Part shown: in pieces, positions 1 to 7,238 of the stretch
Layout: every line of letters begins with the position of its first letter
Position numbering within the stretch: position 1 is the stretch's first letter
NCBI GenBank assembly: GCA_964651095.1
Contig: CAZYWO010000059.1
Span: 1 to 12,005 of the forward strand
Reading direction: 5' to 3'
Origin: SUG1106 sp964651095
Lineage (GTDB): Bacteria; Bacillota; Clostridia; Peptostreptococcales; Anaerovoracaceae
DNA: 12,005 nucleotides
Notes under the pieces: generated by a model
Told to the model about the DNA's origin: nothing
Databases searched by the model: none
What the model saw: only the letters and a program-made list of their open reading frames with translations
Translations under genes and position numbers: made by a program

Positions 1-118
1 GTATAAAATTTTCGATTTTCATAAATTTAGCCTTGACTTTTTATTTGCAGGCTGCTTATTTGACTCTTTTAACAATGCGCTGTTTTATGTTTGCGATGTA
101 TAGCAGACGTATTTTTTA

Positions 119-151
119 CAGCATGTATGTTTCTATAATGCAGCATGTATG
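119..151. repeat. Pair of 11-base direct repeats CAGCATGTATG
   Basis: CAGCATGTATG occurs at 119-129 and again at 141-151, giving a 22-base period, about two helical turns. A looser copy (GCAAGATGTAT) follows at about 182-192. The repeats lie in the predicted leader of a leftward transcript starting near 260. They could be a protein binding site or a chance duplication; nothing in the sequence decides between these. Confidence 0.5.
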
Positions 152-266
152 CTTTTAAAAGGCAACACGCGTGCGCCAATAGGCAAGATGTATATTTTGA
201 CATATCAGCATACTTGGGTATGAAGTAAGATATATCTTTGGATGAGAACGCTTTTCCAATGGATAA

Positions 267-295
267 AGTATAGCACTGACATCACTTTATGTCAA
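267..295 (-). promoter_or_regulatory. Leftward sigma-A-like promoter
   Basis: On the minus strand a perfect -35 TTGACA (plus 290-295) is followed after exactly 17 bases by the -10 TATACT (plus 267-272, five of six consensus bases). It would start a transcript near 260 that runs out of the left edge, so it probably serves a gene outside the window and gives it a leader of more than 200 bases. The dyad at 277-294 covers its spacer and overlaps the -35. Confidence 0.6.
277..294. promoter_or_regulatory. Operator-like dyad TGACAT-N6-ATGTCA
   Basis: A perfect inverted repeat, TGACAT (277-282) and ATGTCA (289-294), sits between the -10 and -35 of the leftward promoter, a usual position for a repressor. 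The right arm extends to TGTCAACC (290-297), which is itself inverted as GGTTGACA at 312-319, giving a second perfect 8-base dyad with a 14-base spacer. Three related half-sites are thus spaced along 277-319. I cannot assign a regulator family. Confidence 0.45.
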
Positions 296-324
296 CCTGA
301 AATTTTATAGTGGTTGACAATAAC

Positions 325-356
325 AAATTATAATAAATGATGATAAATTATAATAA
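325..356. repeat. AT-rich 12-base direct repeat, possible Fur/PerR-family site
   Basis: AAATTATAATAA occurs at 325-336 and 345-356, a 20-base period. The stretch from 348 (TTATAATAATTGAGA) matches the published PerR box TTATAATNATTATAA at 11 of 14 defined positions, mainly in the left half. In such AT-rich DNA this agreement is weak evidence, and no regulator gene is present in the window. Confidence 0.35.
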
Positions 357-551
357 TTGAGAATTAAACTGATAAGCTTTCCCATTAAAAAGTATTATTT
401 ATCTAAAAATGATAATATAGTCAATCTAAATTTGGCAACAATTGGAGAGAAGATTGAACGAAGCGCAATAACCACTTTTAAATCAAGCAACAGTTGTTAA
501 CATCGGTTTTGTTACCCAACTGGCACTTGTGCTTCTTCACAGTCTTTTCAC

Positions 552-580
552 TTTCAATTAATTGCCATTAGTGGTATAAT
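552..580 (+). promoter_or_regulatory. Candidate extended -10 promoter for the CNNM/CorC-secA operon
   Basis: TGGTATAAT at 572-580 is a perfect extended -10 element (TGN plus TATAAT). The -35 at 17-base spacing, TTTCAA (552-557), is poor, which is common for extended -10 promoters. Transcription would begin near 587 and give a leader of about 220 bases before the ATG at 811. Confidence 0.4.
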
Positions 581-647
581 AATTCCAGCGACTATAATCG
601 CAGCAGAATGGCTGTTTAATTGATGAGACAACAGTTCTGATAACTTT

Positions 648-676
648 TTGAATACATTTTCAGAATAATATATAAA
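648..676 (+). promoter_or_regulatory. Second candidate rightward promoter
   Basis: TTGAAT (648-653) is separated by 17 bases from TATAAA (671-676), with four of six and five of six consensus matches. A start near 683 would leave a leader of about 128 bases. This and the extended -10 element upstream could both be used; sequence alone does not decide. Confidence 0.4.
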
Positions 677-684
677 ATAATTTA

Positions 685-796
685 GTTGAATTTTCTCAAC
701 TTTAAATTGTTACTGCGTCTCGCGGTATTGGCAAGGGAGACAGCAATGTTTTGAGAAAAACCAAATAATCATAAGCGGCATAGCCGCCGCAATTAT
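685..796 (+). promoter_or_regulatory. Structured 5' leader of the CNNM/CorC-secA operon
   Basis: Three hairpins follow each other. The first pairs GTTGA (685-689) with TCAAC (696-700). The second pairs TGCGTCTC (714-721) with GAGAC-A-GCA (737-745), with one bulged A. The third pairs GCGGC (775-779) with GCCGC (783-787), extended at its base by ATAAT (765-769) with ATTAT (792-796). The loop of the second hairpin contains GCGG (722-725), which could also pair with CCGC (787-790) next to the ribosome binding site. It does not match the conserved cores I remember for the Mg2+ (M-box), Mn2+ (yybP-ykoY), fluoride or c-di-GMP riboswitches. Function is unassigned. Confidence 0.35.
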
Positions 797-810
797 CCGG
801 AGGGAGATTA

Positions 811-2062
811 ATGGATAAAATAATAGCAATCGCTATATTAGTAATATTTTCAGCATATTTTTCAGCTACTGAAACAGCATTTACTTCATTAAATAGAATT
901 AGAATTAAAAACCTTGCAAACGACGGCGACAGAAAAGCTAAAGAAGTGATGGATCTTTCAGATAAATACGACAGCCTGCTTTCTACTATATTAGTAGGAA
1001 ATAACATCGTCAATATTGCTATGTCTTCCGTTGCTACAGTACTTTTCATGAAACTTTATCCTGTTTATGGAGCAACAATTGCAACCGTAGTAATAACTTT
1101 AATTGTTCTAGTGTTTGGTGAGATTTCGCCTAAAAGTCTTGCAAAGGAGAACCCCTGAGAATTTTGCAATGTTTTCAGCGCCTATGATAAAGTTCTTTAT
1201 GGTCATTTTAGCGCCAATTAACTGGATTTTTTCTTGCTGGAAAAAACTTCTTGCTAAACTTTTCAATGCCGATGGGGTAAATCCAATTACAGAAGATGAA
1301 TTGCTTACAATCGTTGAAGAAGCCGAAACTGAGGGAGGTATTGACGAAGATCAGAGCGAACTTATCCAGAATGCCATCGAGTTTAACGAACTGGAAGCTT
1401 GGGATGTGTTAACGCCGCGTGTGGATATTAAAGCAATAGAAATTGACGAGGAACAGGAAGATATTACAGAACTGTTCAGAACTACAGGATTTTCCAGATT
1501 ACCCGTATATGAAGATGATTTGGATAATATTGTGGGAGTGCTTAACCAGAAGGACTTTCATAACTATATAAAAGGAACAGATACATCTATTTCAGAATAC
1601 GTAAAACCAGTAATCTTTGTAGCCGGCTCTATGAAAATTGCCCAACTTCTTAAAAAATTACAGACGGCGAAAACACATATAGCCATCATTGTAGATGAAT
1701 ACGGCGGAACATCAGGGCTTGTTACAATGGAGGACATCATAGAGGAACTTGTAGGCGAAATTTACGACGAGCATGATGCAGTTGCAACTCAGGATATTGT
1801 ACAGCAGCAAGACGGAAGCTATAGGGTGCTTTGCGGTACTAATATTGATAAGATGTTTGATTACTTTGACGTGGAGGAGGAAATAGATGCAACAACAGTT
1901 AACGGATGGGTTGTGCTTCAGATAGATAAGCTTCCCGAGGTAGGAGATCATTTTATTTACGAAGCTGATTATAAACGCTTTGATGTAACTGTGACTAAGG
2001 CAGACGAAAGAAAATCTTTGGAAATAAATATGGCGGTAACAGAGTTGTCGCGCGAAGAATAG
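811..2062 (+). CDS. CNNM/CorC-type (HlyC/CorC family) membrane protein with CBS pair, split by a +1 frameshift
   Basis: This is a hemolysin C/CorC-family protein; relatives are linked to Mg2+ or other divalent cation export. The first frame (811-1158, 115 residues) holds the start of the DUF21/CNNM membrane domain, with FSATETAFTSLN, STILVGNNIVNI and GEISPKSLAKENP. The second frame (usable from 1154, ending 2062) continues PENFAMF, then an acidic linker, two CBS motifs (the second around residues 289-320 of the joined protein, with VDEYGGTSGLVTMEDIIEE) and a C-terminal CorC/HlyC domain. Removing one C from the CCCC run at 1152-1155 restores a continuous protein of about 416 residues, normal for the family. 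The ATG at 811 has GGAGGGAG upstream. The stop is 16 bases before secA, so the two are probably co-transcribed. The split could be programmed recoding, a real mutation or a sequencing error. The family call is secure; the ion is not. Confidence 0.9.
1143..1158 (+). other. Candidate prfB-like +1 recoding site (AAAGGAG AAC CCC TGA)
   Basis: In the upstream frame the codons are AAG GAG AAC CCC TGA. A Shine-Dalgarno-like AAAGGAG (1143-1149) lies three bases upstream of CCC (1153-1155), directly followed by the UGA stop (1156-1158). Slippage from CCC to CCU continues in the downstream frame with GAG. The prfB recoding site has the same order and spacing: AGGGGG, three bases, CUU, UGA. The caveat is that AKENPE is itself expected family protein sequence, so the purine run may be only ordinary codons. 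Confidence 0.35.
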
Positions 2063-2078
2063 AAAGGGGATAAAACGG

Positions 2079-4859
2079 ATGGGTTTTATGGAAAAAGTCT
2101 TTGGTGATTTAAACACCAAAGAAGTCAAAAAAATAGAAAAGATTGCTGATCAGGTAATGGCTTTAGACAGTGAAATGGCAAACCTTACAGATGAACAGCT
2201 TAAGGCAAAGACCGGCGAGTTTAAAGAAAGACTGGCATCAGGTGAAACTTTAGACGATATTTTGGTAGAAGCCTTTGCTGTATGCAGAGAAGCCGCATGG
2301 AGAAGCGTAGGAATGAAACACTTTAAAGTGCAGGTAATAGGAGGCATCGCGCTCCATCAAGGCAGAATCGCCGAAATGAAAACCGGTGAAGGTAAAACTC
2401 TGGTAGCCACACTGCCTACTTATCTTAACGCATTAGAAGGTAAGGGCGTTCATGTCATTACAGTTAACGATTATCTGGCAAAACGTGACGCTGAATGGAT
2501 GGGTAAAATCTATACTTATCTTGGACTTACTGTAGGCTGCGTAATCCATGGAATTTCCGATAAGACCAGAAAGGCAGCATATCAGGCAGACATAACATAC
2601 GGTACAAACAACGAGTTTGGTTTCGACTATCTAAGAGATAACATGGTAATCTATAAGGGACAATTGACGCAGCGTTCCTTAAATTTTGCTATAATAGACG
2701 AAGTTGACTCAATCCTTATCGATGAAGCCAGAACGCCTCTTATCATTTCTGGCAGAGGAGACGATTCTACAGACCTTTATCAAATCGCGGATAAATTTGT
2801 AAAAACTCTCACTCCGGAAGATGACTTTACAATTGAAGAAAAGGAAAAACGAGTATCTCTTACAGAAGAAGGTATAGTTAAAGCCGAGAAATTCTTTAAT
2901 ATAGAAAACTTCGGTGACCCTGAAAATATGGAAATTAATCACCACGTTGTTGAAGCTTTAAAAGCCAGAGGCATTATGAAACGAGATGTGGATTATATAG
3001 TCAAAGAGGGCGAAATTGTTATAGTAGACGAATTTACAGGTCGTCTAATGTTCGGCAGGAGATATTCAAATGGTCTTCATCAGGCAATCGAGGCCAAGGA
3101 AGGAGTATTGGTACGTTCAGAATCAAAAACTCTTGCAACAATAACACTTCAAAATTATTTCAGAATGTATAATAAACTGGCAGGTATGACCGGTACTGCT
3201 AAGACTGAAGAAGATGAATTTAGGGATATCTACAATATGGATGTTGTGGTTATTCCAACTAATATGCCTGTTGCCAGAAAAGACTTAGATGATTCAATAT
3301 ACGCTACTGAACAGGCTAAATTTAAGGCAATTGCCGATAGAATTTCACAGGCTCATGCAACAGGGCAGCCAGTGCTGGTAGGCACCATCTCAATCGAAAC
3401 ATCCGAAAGGCTCAGTACTCTGCTGAAAAAACGAGGAATTAAACACAATGTATTAAACGCTAAGCAGCATGAAAAAGAAGCTGAAATAGTAGCAGAAGCA
3501 GGTCGTCTGGGAGCTGTCACCATCGCAACTAACATGGCGGGCAGAGGTACAGATATTATTTTAGGAGGAAATCCTGAATTTGAAGCTAAGAGAGAGATGA
3601 AATCTCTGGAATACACTGATGAACAGATTTCTTTTGCTACCAGTTTTGTGTCCAGTGACGACCCTGAACTTCTCAAAGCCAGAGAAGTTTTTGGAAAGCT
3701 GCTTGAAAAGTATAAAGCTGAACGTGCTGATGAACAGCAGCAAGTGAGAGAACTGGGCGGACTTTGCATTATAGGTACTGAAAGACATGAATCAAGGCGT
3801 ATAGATAACCAGCTCCGTGGTCGTTCCGGCCGTCAGGGAGATCCCGGCGAAACTCAATTTATGATTTCTCTTGAAGATGACTTGATGAGACTTTTCGGCG
3901 GAGAACGAATCCAAGGTATAATGGATAAATTCAAGATGGAAGATGAACCTCTTGCTGCTGGCATACTCTCCAAGACAATCGAAGCTGCTCAGAAGAAAGT
4001 AGAGGGCAGAAACTTTGAAGTAAGAAAATATGTTTTGCAGTATGACAACGTAATGAATAAGCAGAGAGAAGTAATCTATGATCAGAGGAAAAAGGTACTT
4101 TTCGGTGATGAAGTTAAAGACTATGTTATCGAAATGATGGATGATCTGGTCAGGAACACTGTAGTACCGATTACAGTTGACAGCAAATTTGCTGAGGAAT
4201 GGGATTTTGAATTGCTTAATAAAAACCTCCGCAGATTGACTGACCGTTTCCATGGAATCGGATATACCGATGAACAGATTCAGAATTTAGACGCAGATAA
4301 ACTTGAACAAGATGTAATAAATGCTTTCCACGCTCTTTACGAAGAAAAGGAAGCTGAAGTTGGTAAAGAGCGCATGAGAGAAGTTGAAAAGATGATTCTT
4401 CTCAGAGTAGTAGACAATCGCTGGATGGATCACATAGATGCTATGGACGACTTAAAACGAGGAATCGGTCTTCGCTCTATAGGTCATCTTGACCCTGCTG
4501 CTGCTTATGCTAATGAGGGTTTTGACATGTTTGAAGAAATGATTGGAGATATACGAGAGGAAACTGTCAGACATTGCTTCAACGTAACCGTTACAACGTC
4601 AACTGAAAGAAAGAAAGTTATCGCAGGCGGCGAGGGAAGAAAAGACGAATATCAATCCGGCAGCCAAGGAAGTGTTCAAGGACAGTTCCAAGCTAAAGGA
4701 AGCGCAGGTCAAATGCCTGCCGCAGCTCCGAAACCTCAAGAGGTGAAAAAACCTGAGACTTTTAGGAGGGAAATGCCGAAAGTGGGCAGAAACGACCCAT
4801 GCCCTTGCGGTTCAGGTAAGAAATACAAGAATTGCTGCATGAATAAAGAGAAATGTTAA
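2079..4859 (+). CDS. secA: Preprotein translocase ATPase SecA
   Basis: SecA is the cytoplasmic motor that uses ATP to push unfolded secretory proteins through the SecYEG channel. The protein has 926 residues, within the normal range. Visible in order: the nucleotide-binding start KVQVIGGIALHQG (about 83-95), Walker A GEGKT (about 103-107), Walker B and neighbouring segment IIDEVDSILIDEARTPLIISG split over about 204-224, NMAGRGTDIILGG in the second ATPase domain, and QLRGRSGRQGDPG. The C-terminus carries the zinc/SecB-binding tail VGRNDPCPCGSGKKYKNCC, with likely ligands C908, C910, C919 and C920. The ATG at 2079 has AAAGGGG eight bases upstream. It follows the CorC-like gene by 16 bases. One variation: the helical-scaffold segment reads GLRSIGHLDP where many SecAs have HLRAYGQ-DP. 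In many Firmicutes prfB follows secA; here it does not. Confidence 0.98.
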   Translation: MGFMEKVFGDLNTKEVKKIEKIADQVMALDSEMANLTDEQLKAKTGEFKERLASGETLDDILVEAFAVCREAAWRSVGMKHFKVQVIGGIALHQGRIAEMKTGEGKTLVATLPTYLNALEGKGVHVITVNDYLAKRDAEWMGKIYTYLGLTVGCVIHGISDKTRKAAYQADITYGTNNEFGFDYLRDNMVIYKGQLTQRSLNFAIIDEVDSILIDEARTPLIISGRGDDSTDLYQIADKFVKTLTPEDDFTIEEKEKRVSLTEEGIVKAEKFFNIENFGDPENMEINHHVVEALKARGIMKRDVDYIVKEGEIVIVDEFTGRLMFGRRYSNGLHQAIEAKEGVLVRSESKTLATITLQNYFRMYNKLAGMTGTAKTEEDEFRDIYNMDVVVIPTNMPVARKDLDDSIYATEQAKFKAIADRISQAHATGQPVLVGTISIETSERLSTLLKKRGIKHNVLNAKQHEKEAEIVAEAGRLGAVTIATNMAGRGTDIILGGNPEFEAKREMKSLEYTDEQISFATSFVSSDDPELLKAREVFGKLLEKYKAERADEQQQVRELGGLCIIGTERHESRRIDNQLRGRSGRQGDPGETQFMISLEDDLMRLFGGERIQGIMDKFKMEDEPLAAGILSKTIEAAQKKVEGRNFEVRKYVLQYDNVMNKQREVIYDQRKKVLFGDEVKDYVIEMMDDLVRNTVVPITVDSKFAEEWDFELLNKNLRRLTDRFHGIGYTDEQIQNLDADKLEQDVINAFHALYEEKEAEVGKERMREVEKMILLRVVDNRWMDHIDAMDDLKRGIGLRSIGHLDPAAAYANEGFDMFEEMIGDIREETVRHCFNVTVTTSTERKKVIAGGEGRKDEYQSGSQGSVQGQFQAKGSAGQMPAAAPKPQEVKKPETFRREMPKVGRNDPCPCGSGKKYKNCCMNKEKC

Positions 4860-4970
4860 ATGAATAAATTTATATTAGAAAATAATTCCATAGAATCATA
4901 TTTAAAAGGCAGTATGGGAAAACATATTTTAAGTAAGACAAATCCGCAGGCCGTAATCCAAGAAGATTAA
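4860..4970 (+). CDS. Possible 36-residue small protein directly after secA
   Basis: An ATG starts on the base after the secA stop codon and opens a 36-codon frame beginning MNKFILENNSIESYLKG and ending QAVIQED. A weak AAAGAG lies nine bases upstream inside secA. It has no membrane segment or motif that I recognise, and I know no family it belongs to. It ends shortly before the terminator at 4983-5043, so it would be the last gene of the operon. Tight coupling to secA supports translation; short length and a weak ribosome binding site argue for chance. It does not resemble the start of release factor 2. Confidence 0.25.
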   Translation: MNKFILENNSIESYLKGSMGKHILSKTNPQAVIQED

Positions 4971-4982
4971 GATGTTAAAACA

Positions 4983-5043
4983 ATAAAGGGAGCAAGCGCA
5001 GTGTTAATTAAAATTGATTAACATCGTGTCAGCTCCCTTTTAT
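4983..5043. terminator. Bidirectional terminator between secA and the cytidylate-kinase-like gene
   Basis: AAAGGGAGC (4985-4993) pairs with GCTCCCTTT (5032-5040), and a nested arm TGTTAAT (5002-5008) pairs with ATTAACA (5017-5023). The plus strand continues TTTTATTATAG and the minus strand continues TTTATTGTTTT, so both convergent units end here. The nested inner stem makes it larger than a simple terminator hairpin. Confidence 0.8.
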
Positions 5044-5069
5044 TATAGAAAAATTATAATTTTCTCTAA

Positions 5070-5657
5070 CTATTTTTCAAACAAGTCCGCGATAATCTCC
5101 ACGCACTTTTCAATTCCAAGAGAACCGCTGTTAAGGGCGATATCGTAATTGATAGGATTACCCCACTGAGCATCTGTATAGAAATTATAATAAGCGCTTC
5201 TCCGTTTATCCTTGTCTTTAAGGCGTTTTTCCGGAGAATCTTCACGTTCCCCGTATAAATTGACTATACGTTCTGCACGATGTGGTATATCGGCATAAAC
5301 AAAAACGCGAAGACAATCAGCTTCATCTTTTAAGATATAATCTGCGCAGCGTCCCACAATTACGCAAGGACCTTTAGCTGCCAAATCTGAAATTACTTGT
5401 TTCTGTATATTCCAGAGCTTATCTTGAGTGGAAAGTCCTTGTGCATCACGATCACTGAAAGCGTTGGCGAATATTCCGCCGCGGACTGCGTATTCTCCGC
5501 TTTCTTGAATATATTCTTTGCTGTAACCGCTTTCTTCAGCGGTTTTTTCTATAATCTCGTTATCATAACACGGGATGTTAAGCTTTTCAGCTAATTTTCT
5601 GCCTACGGTTCTGCCGCCGCTGCCGAATTGGCGGCTAATGGTTACAACTCTGTTCAT
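5070..5657 (-). CDS. Cytidylate-kinase-like P-loop protein
   Basis: This 195-residue protein belongs to the cytidylate-kinase-like family (the Cytidylate_kin2 type of P-loop fold), found widely in clostridia in addition to true Cmk. It begins MNRVVTISRQFGSGGRTVG, a variant phosphate-binding loop at about residues 12-19, followed by LNIPCYDNEIIEKTAEESGYS. A core strand CVIVGRCADYIL and an arginine-rich lid region RLKDKDKRRSAYYNFYT follow, and then a C-terminal helix. The ATG has AAAGGAAGGAG upstream and lies inside the end of the MATE gene, a 23-base overlap that suggests translational coupling. The substrate is not established for this family; nucleotide phosphorylation is an inference from the fold. 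It ends just before the terminator shared with the secA operon. Confidence 0.85.
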   Translation of the reverse strand: MNRVVTISRQFGSGGRTVGRKLAEKLNIPCYDNEIIEKTAEESGYSKEYIQESGEYAVRGGIFANAFSDRDAQGLSTQDKLWNIQKQVISDLAAKGPCVIVGRCADYILKDEADCLRVFVYADIPHRAERIVNLYGEREDSPEKRLKDKDKRRSAYYNFYTDAQWGNPINYDIALNSGSLGIEKCVEIIADLFEK

Positions 5658-7080
5658 CTAACATAGCTCCTTCCTTTTGATTACTTTCTCGCAACATTTT
5701 GTAAGTATATATAATAACTATAGCTGAAATTATAAAGGTCAAAATATCGGAAACAGGCATTGAGTAGAGAACGCCGTTAAGTCCGAAGAAAATAGGTAAA
5801 ATCAATGCAAATCCTACGCCGAAAACTACTTCTCGAATCATTGAAAGCAAGGTTGAAACAAGCGCTTTGCCCAAGGATTGCAGGAAGATAAAAGTTGCTT
5901 TGTTGACACAAGCAAAGATCATCATGCAGAGATAAATTCTAAAGGATTTTACAGCAAAATCAGTATAATATACACTCTCGTTTCTTGCCCCGAAGATGCC
6001 TATAAGCTGATATGGCAAGAATTCTACTATAAGTAAGGCGATAGCGCCTACTGTGGCTTCGACGATAAGCAATAACGTAAAGAGACTTTTTACTCTGTCT
6101 TTTCTGTCGGCTCCTACATTATATCCTACGATAGGTATACAGCCGGCAGCAGTACCTACTGCGATGGAAATGACGATTTGGAAGAATTTCATAACGATAC
6201 CTACTACCGCCATAGGTATTTGGGCATATTCAGTTTGACCGAAAATCGCATCCATAGCGCCGTATTTGTGAATCATGTTGTTTATAGCCATCATGGATGC
6301 AACCAGAGAAATCTGAGATAAAAAGCTGCAAATACCCAGCGGCAGAAATCTTTTCATGAGGCTGCCATAAAAGCCAAAACTGCTTTTGTTGAGTTTTATC
6401 GCTTTCATATTGTATAAGTACCAAATTGAAAGAATAGCTGTCACAACTTGACCTGCTACTGTAGCGACAGCAGCGCCCATCATACCCCATTTAAAAATGA
6501 AGATGAATATTGGGTCGAGTATAATATTTATTAATGCGCCTGCTAAGGTTGAGGCCATAGCAAATTTAGGACTGCCGTCAGAACGAATTATAGGATTCAT
6601 CGCCTGACCGAACATATAGAAAGGAATACCTACGGTAATCCAAAAGAAGTATTCTTTTGAGAGTTCAAAAGTTTCATCATTTACGCGGCCGCCGAAAAGC
6701 GTAATAATTTGCTCCTGAAAAATCAGGTAAATAGCGGTCAGAACTAAACTGCTTACTATACACAGCAGAATTGAGCAACCCACACTTTTATGAGCGTTTT
6801 CATAGTTCTTCTGACCGAGGCTGATGCTGACGAAGGCACAGCAGCCGTCTCCAATCATAACGGCGATTGCCAGTGCAACTACAGTTAAAGGGAATACAAC
6901 AGTATTGGCTGCATTTCCGTAAGAACCCAGATATGTTGCATTAGCTATGAAGATTTGGTCGACAATATTATATAACGCTGCAACCAGCAGAGAAATTATG
7001 CAGGGAACAGCGTATCTTCTCATTAGCGCGCCTACTTTTTCTGTTTCCAGAAAAGAATTTGAGTGTTGATTTGGTTCCAT
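5635..7080 (-). CDS. MATE-family multidrug/cation exporter (MepA-like)
   Basis: This is a 481-residue inner membrane exporter of the MATE family, probably with 12 membrane segments and driven by Na+ or H+. The N-terminal region ALMRRYAVPCIISLLVAALYN followed by IVDQIFIANATYLGSYGNAA is typical of the MepA/VmrA branch; the internal repeat of the second half carries GICSFLSQISLVASMMAINN and PIVGYNVGADRKDRVK. I place the start at the ATG complementary to 7078-7080, because AAGGAGG lies nine bases upstream; a TTG 60 bases further out (7140) would place this ribosome binding site inside the coding sequence. The 3' end overlaps the cytidylate-kinase-like gene, forming a two-gene operon. The upstream leader carries a promoter and a terminator hairpin, so attenuation is possible. 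The transported compound cannot be read from the sequence. Confidence 0.93.
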   Translation of the reverse strand: MEPNQHSNSFLETEKVGALMRRYAVPCIISLLVAALYNIVDQIFIANATYLGSYGNAANTVVFPLTVVALAIAVMIGDGCCAFVSISLGQKNYENAHKSVGCSILLCIVSSLVLTAIYLIFQEQIITLFGGRVNDETFELSKEYFFWITVGIPFYMFGQAMNPIIRSDGSPKFAMASTLAGALINIILDPIFIFIFKWGMMGAAVATVAGQVVTAILSIWYLYNMKAIKLNKSSFGFYGSLMKRFLPLGICSFLSQISLVASMMAINNMIHKYGAMDAIFGQTEYAQIPMAVVGIVMKFFQIVISIAVGTAAGCIPIVGYNVGADRKDRVKSLFTLLLIVEATVGAIALLIVEFLPYQLIGIFGARNESVYYTDFAVKSFRIYLCMMIFACVNKATFIFLQSLGKALVSTLLSMIREVVFGVGFALILPIFFGLNGVLYSMPVSDILTFIISAIVIIYTYKMLRESNQKEGAMLDEQSCNH

Positions 7081-7174
7081 TTTAATTACCTCCTTAAGAA
7101 AAAAGTGTATAGATTTAAGCAAAGCTGGACTTATGCTCAAGGCTACGCACTTTAATTGAAATATAAAGCTTATT

Positions 7175-7229
7175 AAAACAAAAAACGAGCAGACAAAGAA
7201 AGCCGGTCTTATGCCTCTTTGGCTGCTCG
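7175..7229 (-). terminator. Intrinsic terminator or attenuator in the MATE operon leader
   Basis: On the minus strand CGAGCAG (plus 7223-7229) pairs with CTGCTCG (plus 7186-7192), and inside it CAAAGA pairs with UCUUUG across one C-U mismatch. The hairpin is followed by TTTTTTGTTTT (plus 7175-7185). It lies about 100 bases after the stop of the antiporter gene and could end that transcript. It is also only two or three bases downstream of the predicted start of the MATE operon transcript, so it must be passed before the MATE gene can be expressed. Confidence 0.8.
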
Positions 7230-7238
7230 CTGTAAATT

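Larger units (their letters stand above)
1..810. other. Long non-coding, regulation-rich region upstream of the CNNM/CorC-secA operon
   Basis: No reading frame here has both a ribosome binding site and family-like protein sequence. The region contains a strong leftward promoter at 267-295, an operator-like dyad at 277-294, inverted and direct repeats at 290-356, a pair of 11-base repeats at 119-151, a hairpin at 491-522 (CAGTTG and TAACA arms) and candidate rightward promoters at 552-580 and 648-676. The leftward promoter implies a gene lying mostly beyond the left edge. A possible start is the ATG complementary to 20-22, which has AAGG eight bases upstream and an in-frame stop further upstream, but only seven codons fall inside the window, so I do not call a gene. 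I recognised no known riboswitch class. Confidence 0.6.

Noticed and set aside
119..192. CAGCATGTATG repeats as the start of a CRISPR array.
   Set aside because: Only two exact 11-base copies with an 11-base gap occur, with no further units and no cas genes.
314..354. TTGACA at 314-319 as the -35 of a rightward promoter.
   Set aside because: The two nearby TATAAT boxes are 9 and 29 bases away, and at 16-18 bases there is no acceptable -10. It is better explained as one arm of the inverted repeat with 290-297.
357..500. A 47-codon plus-strand frame starting at TTG (357) and ending at the TAA at 498-500.
   Set aside because: No ribosome binding site precedes it, the composition is what AT-rich DNA gives by chance, and the peptide resembles nothing I know.
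702..1049. A 115-codon minus-strand frame across the start of the CNNM/CorC gene.
   Set aside because: It is antisense to a clear family protein, lacks a ribosome binding site and shows no domain; it is a shadow frame.
3353..4253. Several minus-strand frames of 75-153 codons inside secA.
   Set aside because: They are antisense to highly conserved SecA sequence, rich in Ser/Phe/Leu runs typical of antisense frames, and have no ribosome binding sites.
5046..5069. A further hairpin AGAAAA/TTTTCT just after the kinase-like gene.
   Set aside because: It is a pure A/T stem with little predicted stability; the adjacent GGGAGC/GCTCCC hairpin explains termination.
7081..7140. A 20-residue N-terminal extension of the MATE protein from the TTG at 7140.
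   Set aside because: The strong AAGGAGG lies inside this extension, correctly spaced for the ATG at 7080, and family proteins begin near that ATG.
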